Origin: Siphonodentalium dalli
Taxonomy: Eukaryota > Mollusca > Scaphopoda > Gadilida > Siphonodentaliidae
Length of the DNA stretch: 64,000 nucleotides
Assembly: GCA_032622095.1 (NCBI GenBank)
Contig: CP136069.1
Span: 160,073,043 to 160,137,042 of the forward strand
Direction: 5' to 3'
Positions 23,241-34,674 of the stretch are shown piece by piece; position 1 is the stretch's first letter; the number at the start of each line of letters is the position of its first letter. The notes beneath the pieces are model-generated. The model was not told the DNA's origin and made no database searches. It was given only the letters and a program-made list of their open reading frames with translations. Made by a program: the position numbers and the translations under genes.

Positions 23241-23839
23241 ACATGTTGACAATGCAATGATACTGTAAATAGTATAGCATTATGTGTATATAAATTATGT
23301 ATATAATATAAGTAAAATCGTTTTCTATATATTATACTTTCTCAAGTTTGTTAATTTTGGTGCCAGGATTTCAACGAAATTTGGTGTGGTGACTCGGGGT
23401 GCCCTGGCAGAGTGTATAATGGCGTTAGTTTTTTCTAAATTTTGATATAAACAAATTTAAATGAATAAAAATATGAACCTATGTGAATATATAGGTACAA
23501 TATAAACCTATTTGCACGAGAATATGTTGCAGCACCAGATATAGTGGAATGTTGGCCACAGTTAGACATGGGCCAGAGTGAGACATTGCCTCTAACATTT
23601 CTCTAATTACCAGACCAATATCAATGGGGCCAGTCCAGAGATATTAGCCATATAACACATGTTATTATATTTGTTCAAAATGCTATCATCGGGTGAAGGT
23701 TGACTCTGGCCCAGCCACCAATTTTCAAGGCAAAATCAATTAATTTAATTTTTGCAATTTCAAGGGAAAAATATGTTTATTGGATAAATTTACATATAAT
23801 ACTGAATACATTTTTGTGATGTGGAAAACGGGGATTTAT
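23241..23839. other. Intergenic sequence left of the giant inverted repeat
   Basis: AT-rich and without a gene. Parts from about 23780 may still belong to the outer, more diverged end of the large inverted repeat. Confidence 0.4.
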
Positions 23840-24599
23840 TACATATTAATATTCCAAATCACTGGAACCAAAATTCTTACTTTGGCTCAAAATGGCTGCC
23901 AATATGGCCGCCAAAATATGGAAAATGGTAAATATTACACCAGCGTGTCCTGCAATCGCTTACAAGTTGTGGTTGATGTATAAAATTGGCTATTCTGCAT
24001 TCTATACATTGAATACTAACATGTTTGATGCACCATGGTTAATTGTTACTATTGTCACCCCTGACATCGTCAAAAATATTGGACTTTTCTCTCAAAAACT
24101 TGACATAAATATTGGCAAAAATTCACTTTTCAGGTTTGGACCATTTTTTCAGGTAAAATATAACTATCTTTGGATTGAAAGGTGTTTATTGTTTTGGTCT
24201 ATCTTAAATGTGCCACACTACGGTGTTTATAGACTAAATTGCTCAAGATGGCTTCCAAAATGGCAACCAAATTTGTAGAATGTTAATTTTTTACATATAT
24301 CCCGAACATTCTCTGCATTATCCGAAAAGGTAGCATATTGTGACTCACTTGGTTATTATACATGTTAGTTAATTAACTGACAACTACATGTTCTATTCTG
24401 GTTGTCTCAGTTCAGTATGGGGCATGACAAATTCATTTTAAAGTATGCAATTTTGCCGAGAACCACTTTTGTGATTTTGGCCACATTTATTGAAAGGAAA
24501 TGGGCAGAACTTTGATACAGAATTGAGATGGACCATAATATTTGGCTATTCTGGTCCATTATGATAAAAAAATGTCTACAGGATACAGTGTGGATGCCA

Positions 24600-26260
24600 A
24601 GATCATAGCCAGGGAGTTACTCTATGCTCATATGTGAGGTGAATAGGTATACAGGGAGTTATTGTATGTCATGACTGGTGTGAGTAGGTATACAATGAGT
24701 GACTATATGGTTATGAGTGGGTTGTCCATGGTAAGATGCATCTAGGTATACAGGGTCAGGTGTGAGGTCAATCGGTATGCATGGAGTGACTCTATGGTGC
24801 ATGGTTGTGTATATTCAGTACGGGTGCAACCGGTGTACCTGTATGGTCATTGGTGTGGTGTATGAATATAGCTACATGGTCATCTATGTGTTGATTATGT
24901 ATATATGGAGTGACTGTAAGGTCCTGGTGGTATGTGCATGTGTTGTCTGTATGATCATGGATGGGGTGATTTTACGGTTACGGGTAATGTGTACAGGTAT
25001 ACATGGAATGACTGTACGGTCATGATTGAATATGAATACCTGGAGTAAGCTGGGTGGACATTATCGAGGGTGTGGGTATATAGGGAGTGTCCGTGTGGTA
25101 ATGGTGGGATGTATATTTATATATCTCGTGGATGTATTATCATTTGTGGGTGTATACGGCTTTGCTGTATTATCATGGATGGCGTGTATGATTATGCAGT
25201 GAATTGCTGAATTGTCATGTGTGAGGTGTATATGCACGTATGGAGTGTTTGAGTGGTCGTGTGTGTGGGTTTTTGTATATCTGGAATGGCTGAATGGCCA
25301 TCAGTGAGGTTTACATGTATACCTGGAGTGAATCTATAGTCTATGGTGGGCTGCATATGTATATAGAGTGGTTACATGCCTATGTGTGTCGAATAGGTAT
25401 ACAAGTAGTGACTGTATGGTTAATGGTGAGATGAGTACATGTAGGTATACAAGTAGTGACTGTATGTTCACAAATGTAATGAACATCTATAAAGGAGGTG
25501 ACTAAATGGTCATGTGTCAGGCGTATGAGTATACCTGGTGTTCCCGTTTGGTGACTCGTGGCGGTATGGTCATGTGTAGGTTATACCAGTATACACACGT
25601 GTTGCTTTATTGTCATGGGCGAGGGATATGAGTATATAGCGAGTGGCTATATGGCCATGGATGAGGTGCATATGCATACACGGAGTGACTATACTGACAT
25701 GGCTGGGGTGTATTAGTATATCTTGAGTGGCTATTCGGCTATGGTGTGACAAATAGGGATACAGGGAGTGACATGGCCAATGTTGAGGTGAATATGTATA
25801 CAAGGATTCACCATGATCATGTATGAATGTTTTAATAGGTACACACGGGGTGACTATATGGCCATAGGTCAGGTGAAGGAGTATACCAGGTGACATGGGT
25901 GAGGGTATGTGTATGAAGCGAGTGGCTATATGGCCATTGGTGAGGTGCATATGTATACCGGAATGACTTTATGGTCATAGTTGTGGTGTTGATGTAGATA
26001 TTGATTGTCTATTTGACCATGCGTTTGGAGAATATGTATACACGGGGTGACCTTATGACCAACGGTGAGATGAATGGGTATACAAGGAGTGACTATATGG
26101 TTATGGGTCATGTTTAGGAGTATACCCGGTGTGCCTGCATTGTGACACATGGCTGTATGGTCATCCGTGGTCATGGGTCAGGTGTACATGTATACAGTGG
26201 GTCACTATATTGTTATGTCTGTGGTGTTTATGTATATATGTAATGACTGTGTGCTAATGG
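24600..26260 (+). repeat. Minisatellite, left arm, about 40-50-bp units
   Basis: Dozens of diverged units around GTATACANGGAGTGACTNTA, TGGTCATG and GAGGTG. Unit length varies. Both strands carry spurious frames because the unit lacks stops, notably 25570-25950 minus with recurrent VTPC and GHIATR words. These words are a translation of the repeat and not a protein. Confidence 0.8.
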
Positions 26261-26261
26261 C

Positions 26262-26384
26262 TGGCTATCGCTTTCCACGCTTAACGCCCCCCATCTACAT
26301 AAACATCATCAAGATGGAGAACTATCTGGCATGACCTCTCTATTGATTAACATACCCTTGAGTTATTGTGGAAAGCGATAGCCA
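26262..26384. repeat. Central loop of the giant foldback, closed by a 16-bp perfect inverted repeat
   Basis: GGCTATCGCTTTCCAC at about 26262-26277 pairs exactly with GTGGAAAGCGATAGCC at about 26368-26384. Between them lies single-copy sequence (CATCAAGATGGAGAACTATC). The perfect pairing contrasts with the diverged arms. Confidence 0.75.
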
Positions 26385-26990
26385 CCCAAGATACACACGT
26401 ACAACCCACCCATTACCCAAGTCACTCAATATGTACATAAACACCACACAAATGACAACATAGTAACCCACTTTATACACGTACACCTGATCATGCAGCC
26501 ATACTTGGTTATACCCGTACATACCACAAATAACGATACAGCCACGAGTCACCATGTATGAACACCAGGTATACACCTACACCCGACACATGCCCAAAAA
26601 GTCACTCTATGTATACATATTCACTACATTCACGATCATATAGTCACTCATTGTATACATATTCACATCACCATGGACCATAGGGCCACTACATGTATAC
26701 CTATTCGCCATACACATGACCATAGAGTGAGCCCTTCCAGATATACAAATACCCGCACATACCACCACTCATAAGTTCCATACTTGCCACTCATAAGTTA
26801 TATACACACCATCCATGATCATACATATACTCCCCATACACCACCAATGATAACACATCCACAACATATATAAATATATGTCCCACCGTCACCAACAGGG
26901 GACTCCCTATATACTCACACATCACTCATGACCATACAATAACTCCCTGTATGCCTATTATCCTCATCTATGGTCATAGAGTAACTCCAT
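26385..26990 (-). repeat. Minisatellite, right arm (inverted)
   Basis: The same units as the left array in reverse orientation (AGTCACTCTATGTATACATA, CATGACCATAGAG). It is about one third of the left array's length, so the arms have expanded or contracted independently. Confidence 0.8.
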
Positions 26991-27780
26991 GGCTGCCATA
27001 TTGGCTTCCACCCTGTATCCAGTTGATAAATTTGTATCATAGTGGGCCTGAATACACACATATCATGATGGTTCATCTCAGTTCCGTCTCAAAGTTCTGC
27101 CCATTTCCTTTCAATAATATGGCCAGAATCACAAAAGAGGTTCTCCGCAAAATTCCATACTGCAACTTTAAAATGAATTTGTCATGTCCCATACGGAACT
27201 GGAACAAATATAATTGAACGTATTTGTCAGTTAATTAACTAATACGTAAAATAGCCAAGTGAGTCACAATTTGCTATCTTTTTCGGATAACGCAGATAAT
27301 AATGTTCGGGATATGTTATTAACTTAACTTTTAACTTTTTACAAATTTGGTTGCCATTTTGGAAGCCATCTTGAGCATTTTAGTCTTTAAACACCACAGT
27401 GTGACACACTTAAGATAGACCAAAACAATAAACACCTTTGATACCAAAGATAGTTGCATTTTACTTGAACAAATGGTCGAACCCTGAAAAGTTAATTTTT
27501 GCCGATATTTATGTCAAGTTTGTGAGAGAACAATCCCATATTTTTGGTGATGTCAGTGGTGACAATAGTAAAAATGATCCATGGTGCATCAGACATGTTA
27601 GTATGCAATGTATAGAATACAGATTAGCCAATTGTATACATCAACCACAACTTGTAAGCGATTGCAGGACACCCTGGGGCAATATTTACCATTTTCCATA
27701 TTTTGGCGGCCATTTTCGCAGCCATTTTGAGCCAAGGTAAGATTTTTGGTTCCAGAGAGTTGGAATATTCATAGGTAATG

Positions 27781-28290
27781 ATATGCCTCACTTACATTAC
27801 AATGTTCTTTTCATTTCTTGTTGAAATATGACTAGAATCCCAATTGTGATTTTTTGTAAAATTTTGTACCGCGTTCTGTAAAATCGAATTTTTGAGGGAT
27901 CAGAATGGCTAGGACCCCATTAGTTGCACATTTAATTGCTCTAATGATCAGTTAATATACAAAACACTAAATAAAGTCATATTACTCAACCAGTTCCAAA
28001 CAGCATGAATTGATCTAGAAGATATTTGTGAAAAAATGTCATATGTTCAACTTCCGGCGGCCATTTTGGCGGCCATCTTGGATGGTGAGTTTAAATTTTG
28101 GCCCAAAAAAGTGTCATTATGTCTTAGCTTCACGAAAATATATACATTTGTATACATTTTACAAGATTTTCCCGCTATAATTGCATAAAACTGACCTAGG
28201 GTCTGGTCTGAAAAACGGCGGCCATGATGGACGCCATCTTGTCTGGAGTCTAAAAGGCCACTTTTATTTCTTGTTAACATTGCTTAAAAG
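27781..28290 (+). repeat. Further diverged units with GGCGGCCATTTTGGCGGCCA cores
   Basis: Cores at about 28056 (GGCGGCCATTTTGGCGGCCA) and 28217 (GGCGGCCATGATGGACGCCA) continue a series seen at 27360 and 27704 inside the right arm. About 27820-27890 (ATGACTAGAATCC, GTAAAATTTTGTACCGCG) echoes 27120-27185 in the same orientation. The region is therefore a roughly 350-bp tandem series overlapping the foldback. Confidence 0.55.
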
Positions 28291-28434
28291 TTGAAGGACA
28301 TAATAAGGAACAAAATGAATGGGGTGAAGTTAAGTCCCAGGGGGGGGGGCGGTGCAAGGGTACCACCATTAGCTCCCGGACTACTACGGACTAGATTCTC
28401 AAATTCACTCCAAGACTTTCTCCGTTATTCCCCC
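28291..28434. other. Short spacer with G-run and C-run
   Basis: A G-run at 28340-28348 and a C-run at 28430-28439 bracket about 80 bases. The pattern recalls 6840/7922 near the related repeat at 8110-8395. Confidence 0.4.
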
Positions 28435-28735
28435 CCCCCGTTCTTTATCCCACAATGCATCATAATTCACAACCGATAGATAGAGATATTCCCCTTCTAT
28501 CGAGAATATTAAACCGGCAGTACAGACCAGATCGAAATTAAGCACAGAATACGCATTGGTACCTTGACAAACACAACATGTTCACAGTTTATTCTACCGG
28601 ATAAGTTGATAATACAATGTTTTGGAGCTCCATTTTCAAATGGTATATAATATGGAAATATATATGTTGTATATAATGTGATCTGGGAATTCGAAAATGG
28701 TCCACCCATGTGGAGGTATTAATTTGGAATTTTCC
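28435..28735 (+). repeat. Dispersed repeat, pair of 8110-8395
   Basis: See 8110-8395. Shared blocks include ACCGGATAAGTTGATAATAC, AATGTTTTG and TATAATGTGAT. Same orientation and same C-run in front. Confidence 0.7.
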
Positions 28736-28760
28736 GACCATTCCTGACCAGCTGGGAAGC

Positions 28761-29262
28761 TTAAAGGCACGTGAGGCCTTAGTTGTCGAAAATATTCATA
28801 TTTGTTCCAATCACCGTAAACAGAAAAACATTAAAACGCATACAGTTTCGTTCATATATACCATGACCATCGCGTAAACAGCATGTTATCATAAAGATTT
28901 ACTATATTTTACCTAAGCAAGAGCCTGATTGTGTTACAGAAGACAGCACAATGCTGCTGGCTAATCACACACAAATGGCATAAACGCTCTTTATTCGTTC
29001 CATATCAGGAATTCACACACAAAGAACGCTCTTTATGTTTACCATCATAATATAAACAAACACCAGAAAAGTAACTTTTTATGCTTTTGTTTACATAACA
29101 ATGGTAAAAAATATGACAATAACATTCTGTTTATGCGATATTTCTTATTTGTATACGGACAAAGTCTGTCTACATTTTGTTGTTCTTTCTGTTTGTGGCG
29201 GTTTTTGACGGGTGGAAATATTTTCACAGGATACCCACCGCCAAGGCCAACCGTACCTTTAA
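28761..29262 (+). mobile_element. TTAA-flanked element, about 500 bp
   Basis: Ends TTAA-AGGCACGTGAGGCCTTAG and, inverted, TTAA-AGGTACGGTTGGCCTTGG, so the termini are imperfect inverted repeats beside TTAA. Internally CGCTCTTTAT occurs twice (about 28985 and 29026). No open frame of note. Probably a non-autonomous TTAA-targeting transposon, older than the P1 copies. Confidence 0.6.
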
Positions 29263-29571
29263 GCTACCAATTAAGAAAAAATATATATCCAACTCAATGG
29301 ACAAGAGCGCCAAGAGGTCATAAAGAAGTTCAAGGGACGGTTGGGGAGAGGGATAATGTTCATAATTGGTAACCCGTCATTAAATAAATAGAGTTACTGT
29401 TCTTGCACGCCATTTATCATGCTTAATAGGCGAGATAACTGAATCGCGGCCCTATTGGATTCCCATGCGCACCAGTCATACTTTCGTGTCTTATATACCG
29501 AGTCATAAAGGGAGGTAAATCTTGCATGGAGATTGATTGGATTCATCCAGCTCGGATTTGTGGTTTCAAAG
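29263..29571. other. Spacer
   Basis: No gene is seen. ATTCATCCAGCTC at about 29541 is repeated at 29573, where the palindrome begins. Confidence 0.4.
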
Positions 29572-29730
29572 ATTCATCCAGCTCCAGTTCCGCGGTTTTA
29601 GTGCTGCTCAAAGTTCTGGAACAGCATTTCCATATATGGAATTCATGAATAATTCATGATTCCATATATGGAATGCTACTCCAGAACTTTGACCTGTAGC
29701 ACTAAAACCACGGAACCGGGCTGGTGGATG
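29572..29730. repeat. Near-perfect foldback palindrome (160 bp)
   Basis: CATCCAGCTCCAGTTCCGCG, GTTTTAGTGCT, AAAGTTCTGGA and TTTCCATATATGGAATTCAT pair with their complements up to CACGGAACCGGGCTGGTGGATG. It is related to the inner part of 20436-20740. Confidence 0.75.
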
Positions 29731-29939
29731 CAATATGGCCGCAAGTTACAGCTGTAGGGCGTATATACATGCTACCAATATAGGCCTATGTCATTATCAT
29801 TTTGGGCTATTAAACTATACGTACACGATCGAGGCATGCAACTTTTAATAGTTGAGTGTTGCATGTCTGTTTTTGTTAAAATTAAAATTAAAATCGATTT
29901 TTCCTTTTCTCGCCGGTTTAGGACGGCACTGACTTTGCA

Positions 29940-30240
29940 CACCCATCAAACTCTAGCCGCAAAATTCTGAATGAACGATAAACCTAATTTAATCACATCC
30001 AAATTCGGAACAAGGCGCTCAAATATGTCGACCGACAGGTGCCACTGAGTCACGTGACATATTAATTGTCGCGCGGAACAATGGCCGTGCACCCGACATC
30101 TCTTCGATTATTTGATCGTGCCGATATACTTTTACGACGTTAAATGGAGCGAATCGTGTGATTATTATTTGCCGGTACTAAGTACTATTAGTGCTTCATC
30201 ATTCTTTTACATGGCATTGCATTGGAGAAATACTGGTAAG
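29940..30240 (+). promoter_or_regulatory. Candidate promoter and first exon of a plus-strand gene
   Basis: A CpG-containing unique stretch holds the E-box palindrome GTCACGTGAC (30049-30058), the CpG-dense block TCGCGCGGAAC and AACAATGGCCG, a YY1-like core. A short reading frame from ATG 30211 (MALHWRNT) runs into CTG|GTAAGC, a good 5' splice site with the exon ending at about 30235. No TATA box is seen. Downstream, CpG density falls abruptly (see 30430-62935). All parts are individually common by chance, so this is a hypothesis supported by their coincidence. The second exon is not visible. Confidence 0.4.
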
Positions 30241-30709
30241 CGAAGTATATTTTAAATATAAAATTTTGGAACGTGAATTCTTGGCATCTTATAGGAGGTC
30301 TGGATCTGGATGAATACGTCCAAGTAACCAATTTGGTATGATCTGAGGTGGGTGGGCATAATTATGAACTTATCAAAACTCGCATATCGTTATTCTGAAT
30401 TATAACTGAATCATAGCTTGGCACATCGTGATGTCTTCCACATGTTATATGTGTTAATTACTGTTATATGTTATTGTGTTGTGACCACAGTTGTTGGAAA
30501 TTTGTGTCAAAAACCCTGAAAAAAATAAATATCTTCAACTATACTGTACACTATTGAAATGTCCACAATTTACCTGGTACTCTTTTAGCTTAGGCAAATT
30601 TTATTGGTTTATTGGAAGAAAATCCTAAGTTTTTCTTTAGCAATATTTATACAGGCTATTCCATTTATTAGTTCAACTTACTTTGTATGTTTGAGCTATT
30701 GTCCGTGTG
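30241..30709. other. Probable start of intron; no feature
   Basis: AT-rich and without repeats that I can pair. CpG declines across this segment. Nothing else is seen. Confidence 0.4.
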
Positions 30710-31760
30710 TCTGTCTGTCCGTCAACAATTTCCTTTGGCGCGGGCTACAGGTCGTACCTTAGTTCTGATCTTTATGAAATTTGTCATGAATGTTGACATT
30801 GACATGTAGATGGGAACGAGTCATTTTGGGGTCATTCGGCCAAAAAACATGGCCGCTGGTGGCCATCTTGGATTTCAAAATTAAATCCATTGGCGCGGGC
30901 TACAGGTCGTACTGTTCATCTGATCATCATGAAATTTGTCATGGATGTTAATATTGACATGTAGATGGGAACGAGTGATTTTGGGGTCATTCGGCCTAAA
31001 AACATGGCTGCCAGCAGCCGTCATGGATGTTAACAATGACATGTAGATGGGAACGAGTCATTTTGGGGTCGTTCGGCCAAAAAACATGGCCGCCAGCAGC
31101 CATCTTGGAGTTCAATCTTTGCATCACTAAATACTTTGGCGCGTGCTACATGTCGTAGCTTTGGTCAGATCTTCATGAAATTTGTCACGAATGTTAACAA
31201 TGACATGTAGATGGGAACGAGTCCTTTTGGGGTCATTTGGCCAAAAAACATGGCCGCTGGCGGCCATCTTGTATTTCAAAATTAAATCCATTGGCGCGGG
31301 CTACAGATCGTACTATTCGTCTGACATCATGAAATTTGTCCTGGATGTTAACAATGACATGTAGATAGGAACGAGTCATTTTGGGTTTATTCGGCAAAAA
31401 AACATGGCCGCTAGCAGCCATCTTGGATCTTACTGTTTGCATGACTAAATCCTTTGGCGCGGGCTACAGGTCGTAAGGGTCATTGAGCCAAACAACATGG
31501 CCACCAGCAGCCATCTTGGATTTTACTCTTTGCATGACTAAATCCTTTGGTGCAGGCTACAGGTCGTAGCTTTGGTCGGATCTTCATAAAATTTGTCATG
31601 GATGTTAACAATGACATTTAGATGGGAACGAGTCATTTTGGGGTTATTCGGAAAAAAACATGGCTGCCGGTGGCCATTTTAGAATTTATTTGCATCACTA
31701 AATCCTTTGGCACACCATACTCACCACATCTCTTATCTGATCATTATGAAACTTGTCATG
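30710..31760 (+). repeat. Tandem array, about 155-bp units, with paired ATGGCCGC/CAGCCATCTTGG motifs
   Basis: Seven unit joints with GGCGCGGGCTACAGGTCGTA or variants occur at about 30737, 30889, 31134, 31290, 31454, 31546 and 31702, mostly about 155 apart. Each unit has ATGAAATTTGTCATGGATGT, GACATGTAGATGGGAACGAG, TTTTGGGGTCATTCGG and ACATGGCCGCCAGCAGCCAT. It is the same family as 7080-7600 in reverse orientation. Frames at 31182-31442 are repeat shadows. Confidence 0.85.
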
Positions 31761-32201
31761 AATGTTGATATTGACATGTACATCTTGTCTTTAATACTTA
31801 AACATTTCACCTTTCCTATTCCTCCATTTACTGTCAACCATTAAATTATTCCCCTACCTAAAGTTGAGCTGCAGTGTCATTGACACTTTCATTATGAATT
31901 GCGGTTGGTAGATGTGTTATGCATGAAATACCCCAAAGGACTGGTCCAGGTGTGAATTAATGTTTATGTATGCCTCCAGAAAAAAGAAAAAAATTCTCAT
32001 TTTTTCTTTGAAGACTGAGAGGAGGTCTACATGTTATTTTGTCAAGACATATACTTACAAATGTTATGGCCATTACTGCATTCACATTTATGATCATAGT
32101 ACTTTCTACTTGGTGTTCCCTTCATTATTCAGGTTATTGGAAAACACATTGAAGCACTGAACACTCATACTGAGTCAGTGGCTCTATAAATTATATATAT
32201 A
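31761..32201. other. Unassigned, AT-rich
   Basis: No gene is supported. The frame at 31960-32160 is AT-driven. Confidence 0.45.
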
Positions 32202-32383
32202 TACAGTAATGCCCTAATTAATTGAATCCTTAACCACATCATAATTATGGGTAACTTTTCAGGATTTAGTTGGAATTATGGCTTGTTGCCATTCATCGGA
32301 AAGCTCTCATTCCGACTAAATCCTGAAAAGTTGCCAATAATTCTGCTGTGGTTAAGGAGTCGATTATTTAGGGCATTACTGTA
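32202..32383. mobile_element. Palindromic Tc1/mariner-like MITE, copy T1
   Basis: Flanked by TA and ending CAGTAATGCCCTAAT / AGGGCATTACTG. The arms carry GGGTAACTTTTCAGGATTTA and TGGCTTGTTGCCATTCATCG and their complements, with part of one arm deleted. A TA target and CAGT termini fit the Tc1/mariner superfamily. Seven copies lie at 32202, 34372, 37593, 47805, 60965, 62194 and 63770. There is no open frame, so mobilisation would need a transposase from elsewhere. Confidence 0.8.
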
Positions 32384-32536
32384 TAATATCAGATTTATGG
32401 AGACTAGAACTGTGTGGCAATATTTGACAGATTCCTGAGAATTCAGCCAGGCAATTTATCTTTAAAAGTTCTAATGCATTAAACATACATACTCTTGATT
32501 TAGCACCCCTAAATTAATATTTCTTTGGCTTCGGAG

Positions 32537-34215
32537 GTAAACAATATTTGATTCAAGTCGAGGAATCCACCCATCAAAGCTCAGAGTTATCAGATATCGA
32601 TTTTTGAAATCTGATATATTTCATCACCTGGAATATTTGGTGGCCTAGCAAATATTTGGAGAGCCCACAGACATACTCTCAATACCAAATTGCTAAGGCC
32701 TAAACAAAAAATACGTTTGTTTCCGCTAACCCGACCGACCCTATTTTAAACCGCCGACCCTAAACTTTTTATTGCCATTGCAAAAAAAAAAAATTGGACC
32801 AAAAAAAAAAAAAAAAAAAAAATAATTTGATTTAAATTTTTTTTTTTTTTAATTTAGGTCCCAATTCATATCATAACAAGATGCAAAACATTTATATATT
32901 TATATATATTGACATAAGAAATTTAAGTTTACAAAAAGATTTAAGTTTAACAGTTGGAATCATACTGTAAAGTATGTTTGGCTTTATCTAGCTTTCATCT
33001 GTGAAAACTTCAAATAATTTGAGTTCAGGTACGGTATGTTATCATTCAGCGTTCAGACTTCAGTATTTCAATCAATTACAGCACAGGAACATTAACAATT
33101 TGATCAAATCAACCTGGTTATCAAGTGGGATCTCATAATACCAAATGAAAAATTAACATAGAGATTAGTACCATATATAGTCATTACTATCTTAATACAT
33201 GTACATTGTTTCTGTACTACATGTACATGTAGGATTTATGTATTACATGTACATGTAGTATATTATGTACGGTATGTGTCTCACTTGAATTTTATAAAAT
33301 AGCCTATTTATGAATTAGAGTGATGATGGCAAGTCTAATTTCAAGCAGGATAAGGCTTCCGATAAGCATAATCCATAGAACCAAAAGATATCTGACAATA
33401 ACTTATAAGCATTTCCAATCCATACATATATAAAAAGTTCCAAAGTTATGCTTGAGAAACTTGATGAAATTGACCTCTCTGTAAAATTCAAAATACTGAC
33501 TCAAAGAGCCTTAGATTAGATCTAAATGCAATGGATTTTCAAAAATTTTCCAGGGGAAGAACCCCCACCATCATCAGGGGGTCACCCTTCCCAAACATTC
33601 CTCCGATCAGGCCTTCAGGTTATGCCTTCGGCATATCATTGCCCAAAAACAGGTGTCCCCAAAAAATACCTAGATCCTTCACTGAATGCGGAGAAGGTGG
33701 TGTTGTGAAGCCATCCTTAAGAGATTGGTACAAGACGGTCACTCCAATATGTGTACAGTGCAGTGGTGCTGGACTGACTCCAGTTGTCGCCAGACCATAT
33801 AGGAAATATTAGGATTATCAAAGACTATCTTAGTATATAGACTAGTATATATGTAAATATTAAAGCATATGTAAGATTGAATTGGAGTTTCTAGTTCCTC
33901 TGTCATCTGGGTTAACCTGATTGGGGCTAAGAAGTGCATAGTTTGGGTTATTGACAAGTATTATACAGTTATTTTTAAAGATTACTGAAAAAAAAAATGT
34001 TAAAAAAAAAAAAAAAGTTAAGCCTACCTACCTACCCTAATTTTTTTTAGCTCGTTAGCGGAAACAAAGGTATTATTTGTTTAGGCCTAATTGGTTAGCA
34101 TTATTTTTTGGTAATTAACCGATTCTGATAACTAAATCGTCTTTTGAAGAAATGTTGTTGGAATCTGATGATACCCATCAAAAGGGGACCATTAAATCGG
34201 ATTGTGTACCTTTAA
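32537..34215 (+). repeat. R1 repeat, third copy, interrupted by another element
   Basis: The left part (about 32537-32690: ATTTGATTCAAGTCGAGGAA, TCAGATATCGATTTTTGAAA) and the right part (about 34096-34215: GATTCTGATAACTAAATCG, GGGGACCATTAAATCGGATT, ACCTTTAA) match copies 1 and 13635. About 110 bases of the repeat present in the other copies are absent at the junction, so the insertion below came with a deletion. Confidence 0.7.
32690..34095. mobile_element. Inserted element with GGCCTAAACAAA inverted ends
   Basis: The left end AGGCCTAAACAAAAAATACG followed by TTTGTTTCCGCTAAC pairs with the right end GTTAGCGGAAACAAAGGTAT and TTTGTTTAGGCCTAA. Next to the ends are CCGACCCTATTTTAAACCGC and A/T homopolymers. 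A diverged shorter relative is at 40708-41090. The inner frame 33531-33812 (GRTPTIIRGSPFPNIPPIRP) has coding-like composition but no recognised domain. No TSD can be fixed because of the deletion. Confidence 0.7.
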
Positions 34216-34371
34216 TATGAATTCAAATGGATAGCATTTGAAGTGGGGATACTTGATGCAAGGAGAGGGGTTGATGTAAGTTGTAAAAACTTGTGCCCTA
34301 TCGCTTTCGTAATATCATGTTTACAATAAAATGTGTGTAAAGGGACTAAAGTGGGTTAATACAAAATAACA
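34216..34371. other. Short unassigned stretch
   Basis: Nothing is recognised between the R1 copy and T2. Confidence 0.4.
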
Positions 34372-34564
34372 TACAGTAATGCCCTAAGTAATCGACTTCT
34401 TAACCACAGCAGAATTATGGGTAACTTTTCAGGATTTAGTCGGAAATATGGCTTGTTGCCATTCATCGAAAAGCTCTCCAAAAGCCACATTTCCGACTAA
34501 ATTCTGAAAAGTTACCCATAATTCTGCTGTGGTTAAGAAGTCGATTACTTAGAGCATTACTGTA
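34372..34564. mobile_element. Palindromic Tc1/mariner-like MITE, copy T2
   Basis: TA-CAGTAATGCCCTAAGTAA to AGAGCATTACTG-TA, with a centre CTCTCCAAAAG. The arms are nearly perfect complements. See T1 for the family. Confidence 0.85.
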
Positions 34565-34674
34565 ACAGTCTAAAACAACTATCATCATCAAGTCCATAAA
34601 TTATAAATTGACTTTGTTCTTATTTTCATTATTAATAACTCTCCAATAATGAGATTTTGAATGCCAAAACCATT

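Larger units (their letters stand above)
23840..27780. mobile_element. Giant foldback element (about 3.9 kb) with a minisatellite in its arms
   Basis: Outer arms: 23840-24570 and 27050-27780 are inverted relatives. Paired examples are GGAACCAAAATTCTTACTTT with GGTAAGATTTTTGGTTCC, GCTCAAGATGGCTTCCAAAA with TTTTGGAAGCCATCTTGAGC, and GAAAGGAAATGGGCAGAACT with AGTTCTGCCCATTTCCTTTC. Inner arms: a minisatellite, longer on the left (24600-26260) than on the right (26385-26990, inverted). The centre is about 120 bases closed by GGCTATCGCTTTCCAC/GTGGAAAGCGATAGCC. No transposase is visible. Long inverted arms containing tandem repeats resemble Drosophila FB and sea-urchin TU foldback elements (analogy only). 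Confidence 0.75.

Noticed and set aside
23892-24278. 128-codon plus-strand frame
   Set aside because: Lies in the outer arm of the giant inverted repeat. The homologous right arm does not keep the frame, and no domain is visible.
25570-25950. 126-codon minus-strand frame with recurring VTPC/GHIATR words
   Set aside because: A translation of the minisatellite unit; neighbouring units give similar frames on both strands.
33531-33812. 93-codon frame with coding-like composition inside the 32690-34095 element
   Set aside because: No transposase or other domain is recognised, and the shorter relative at 40708 lacks it.
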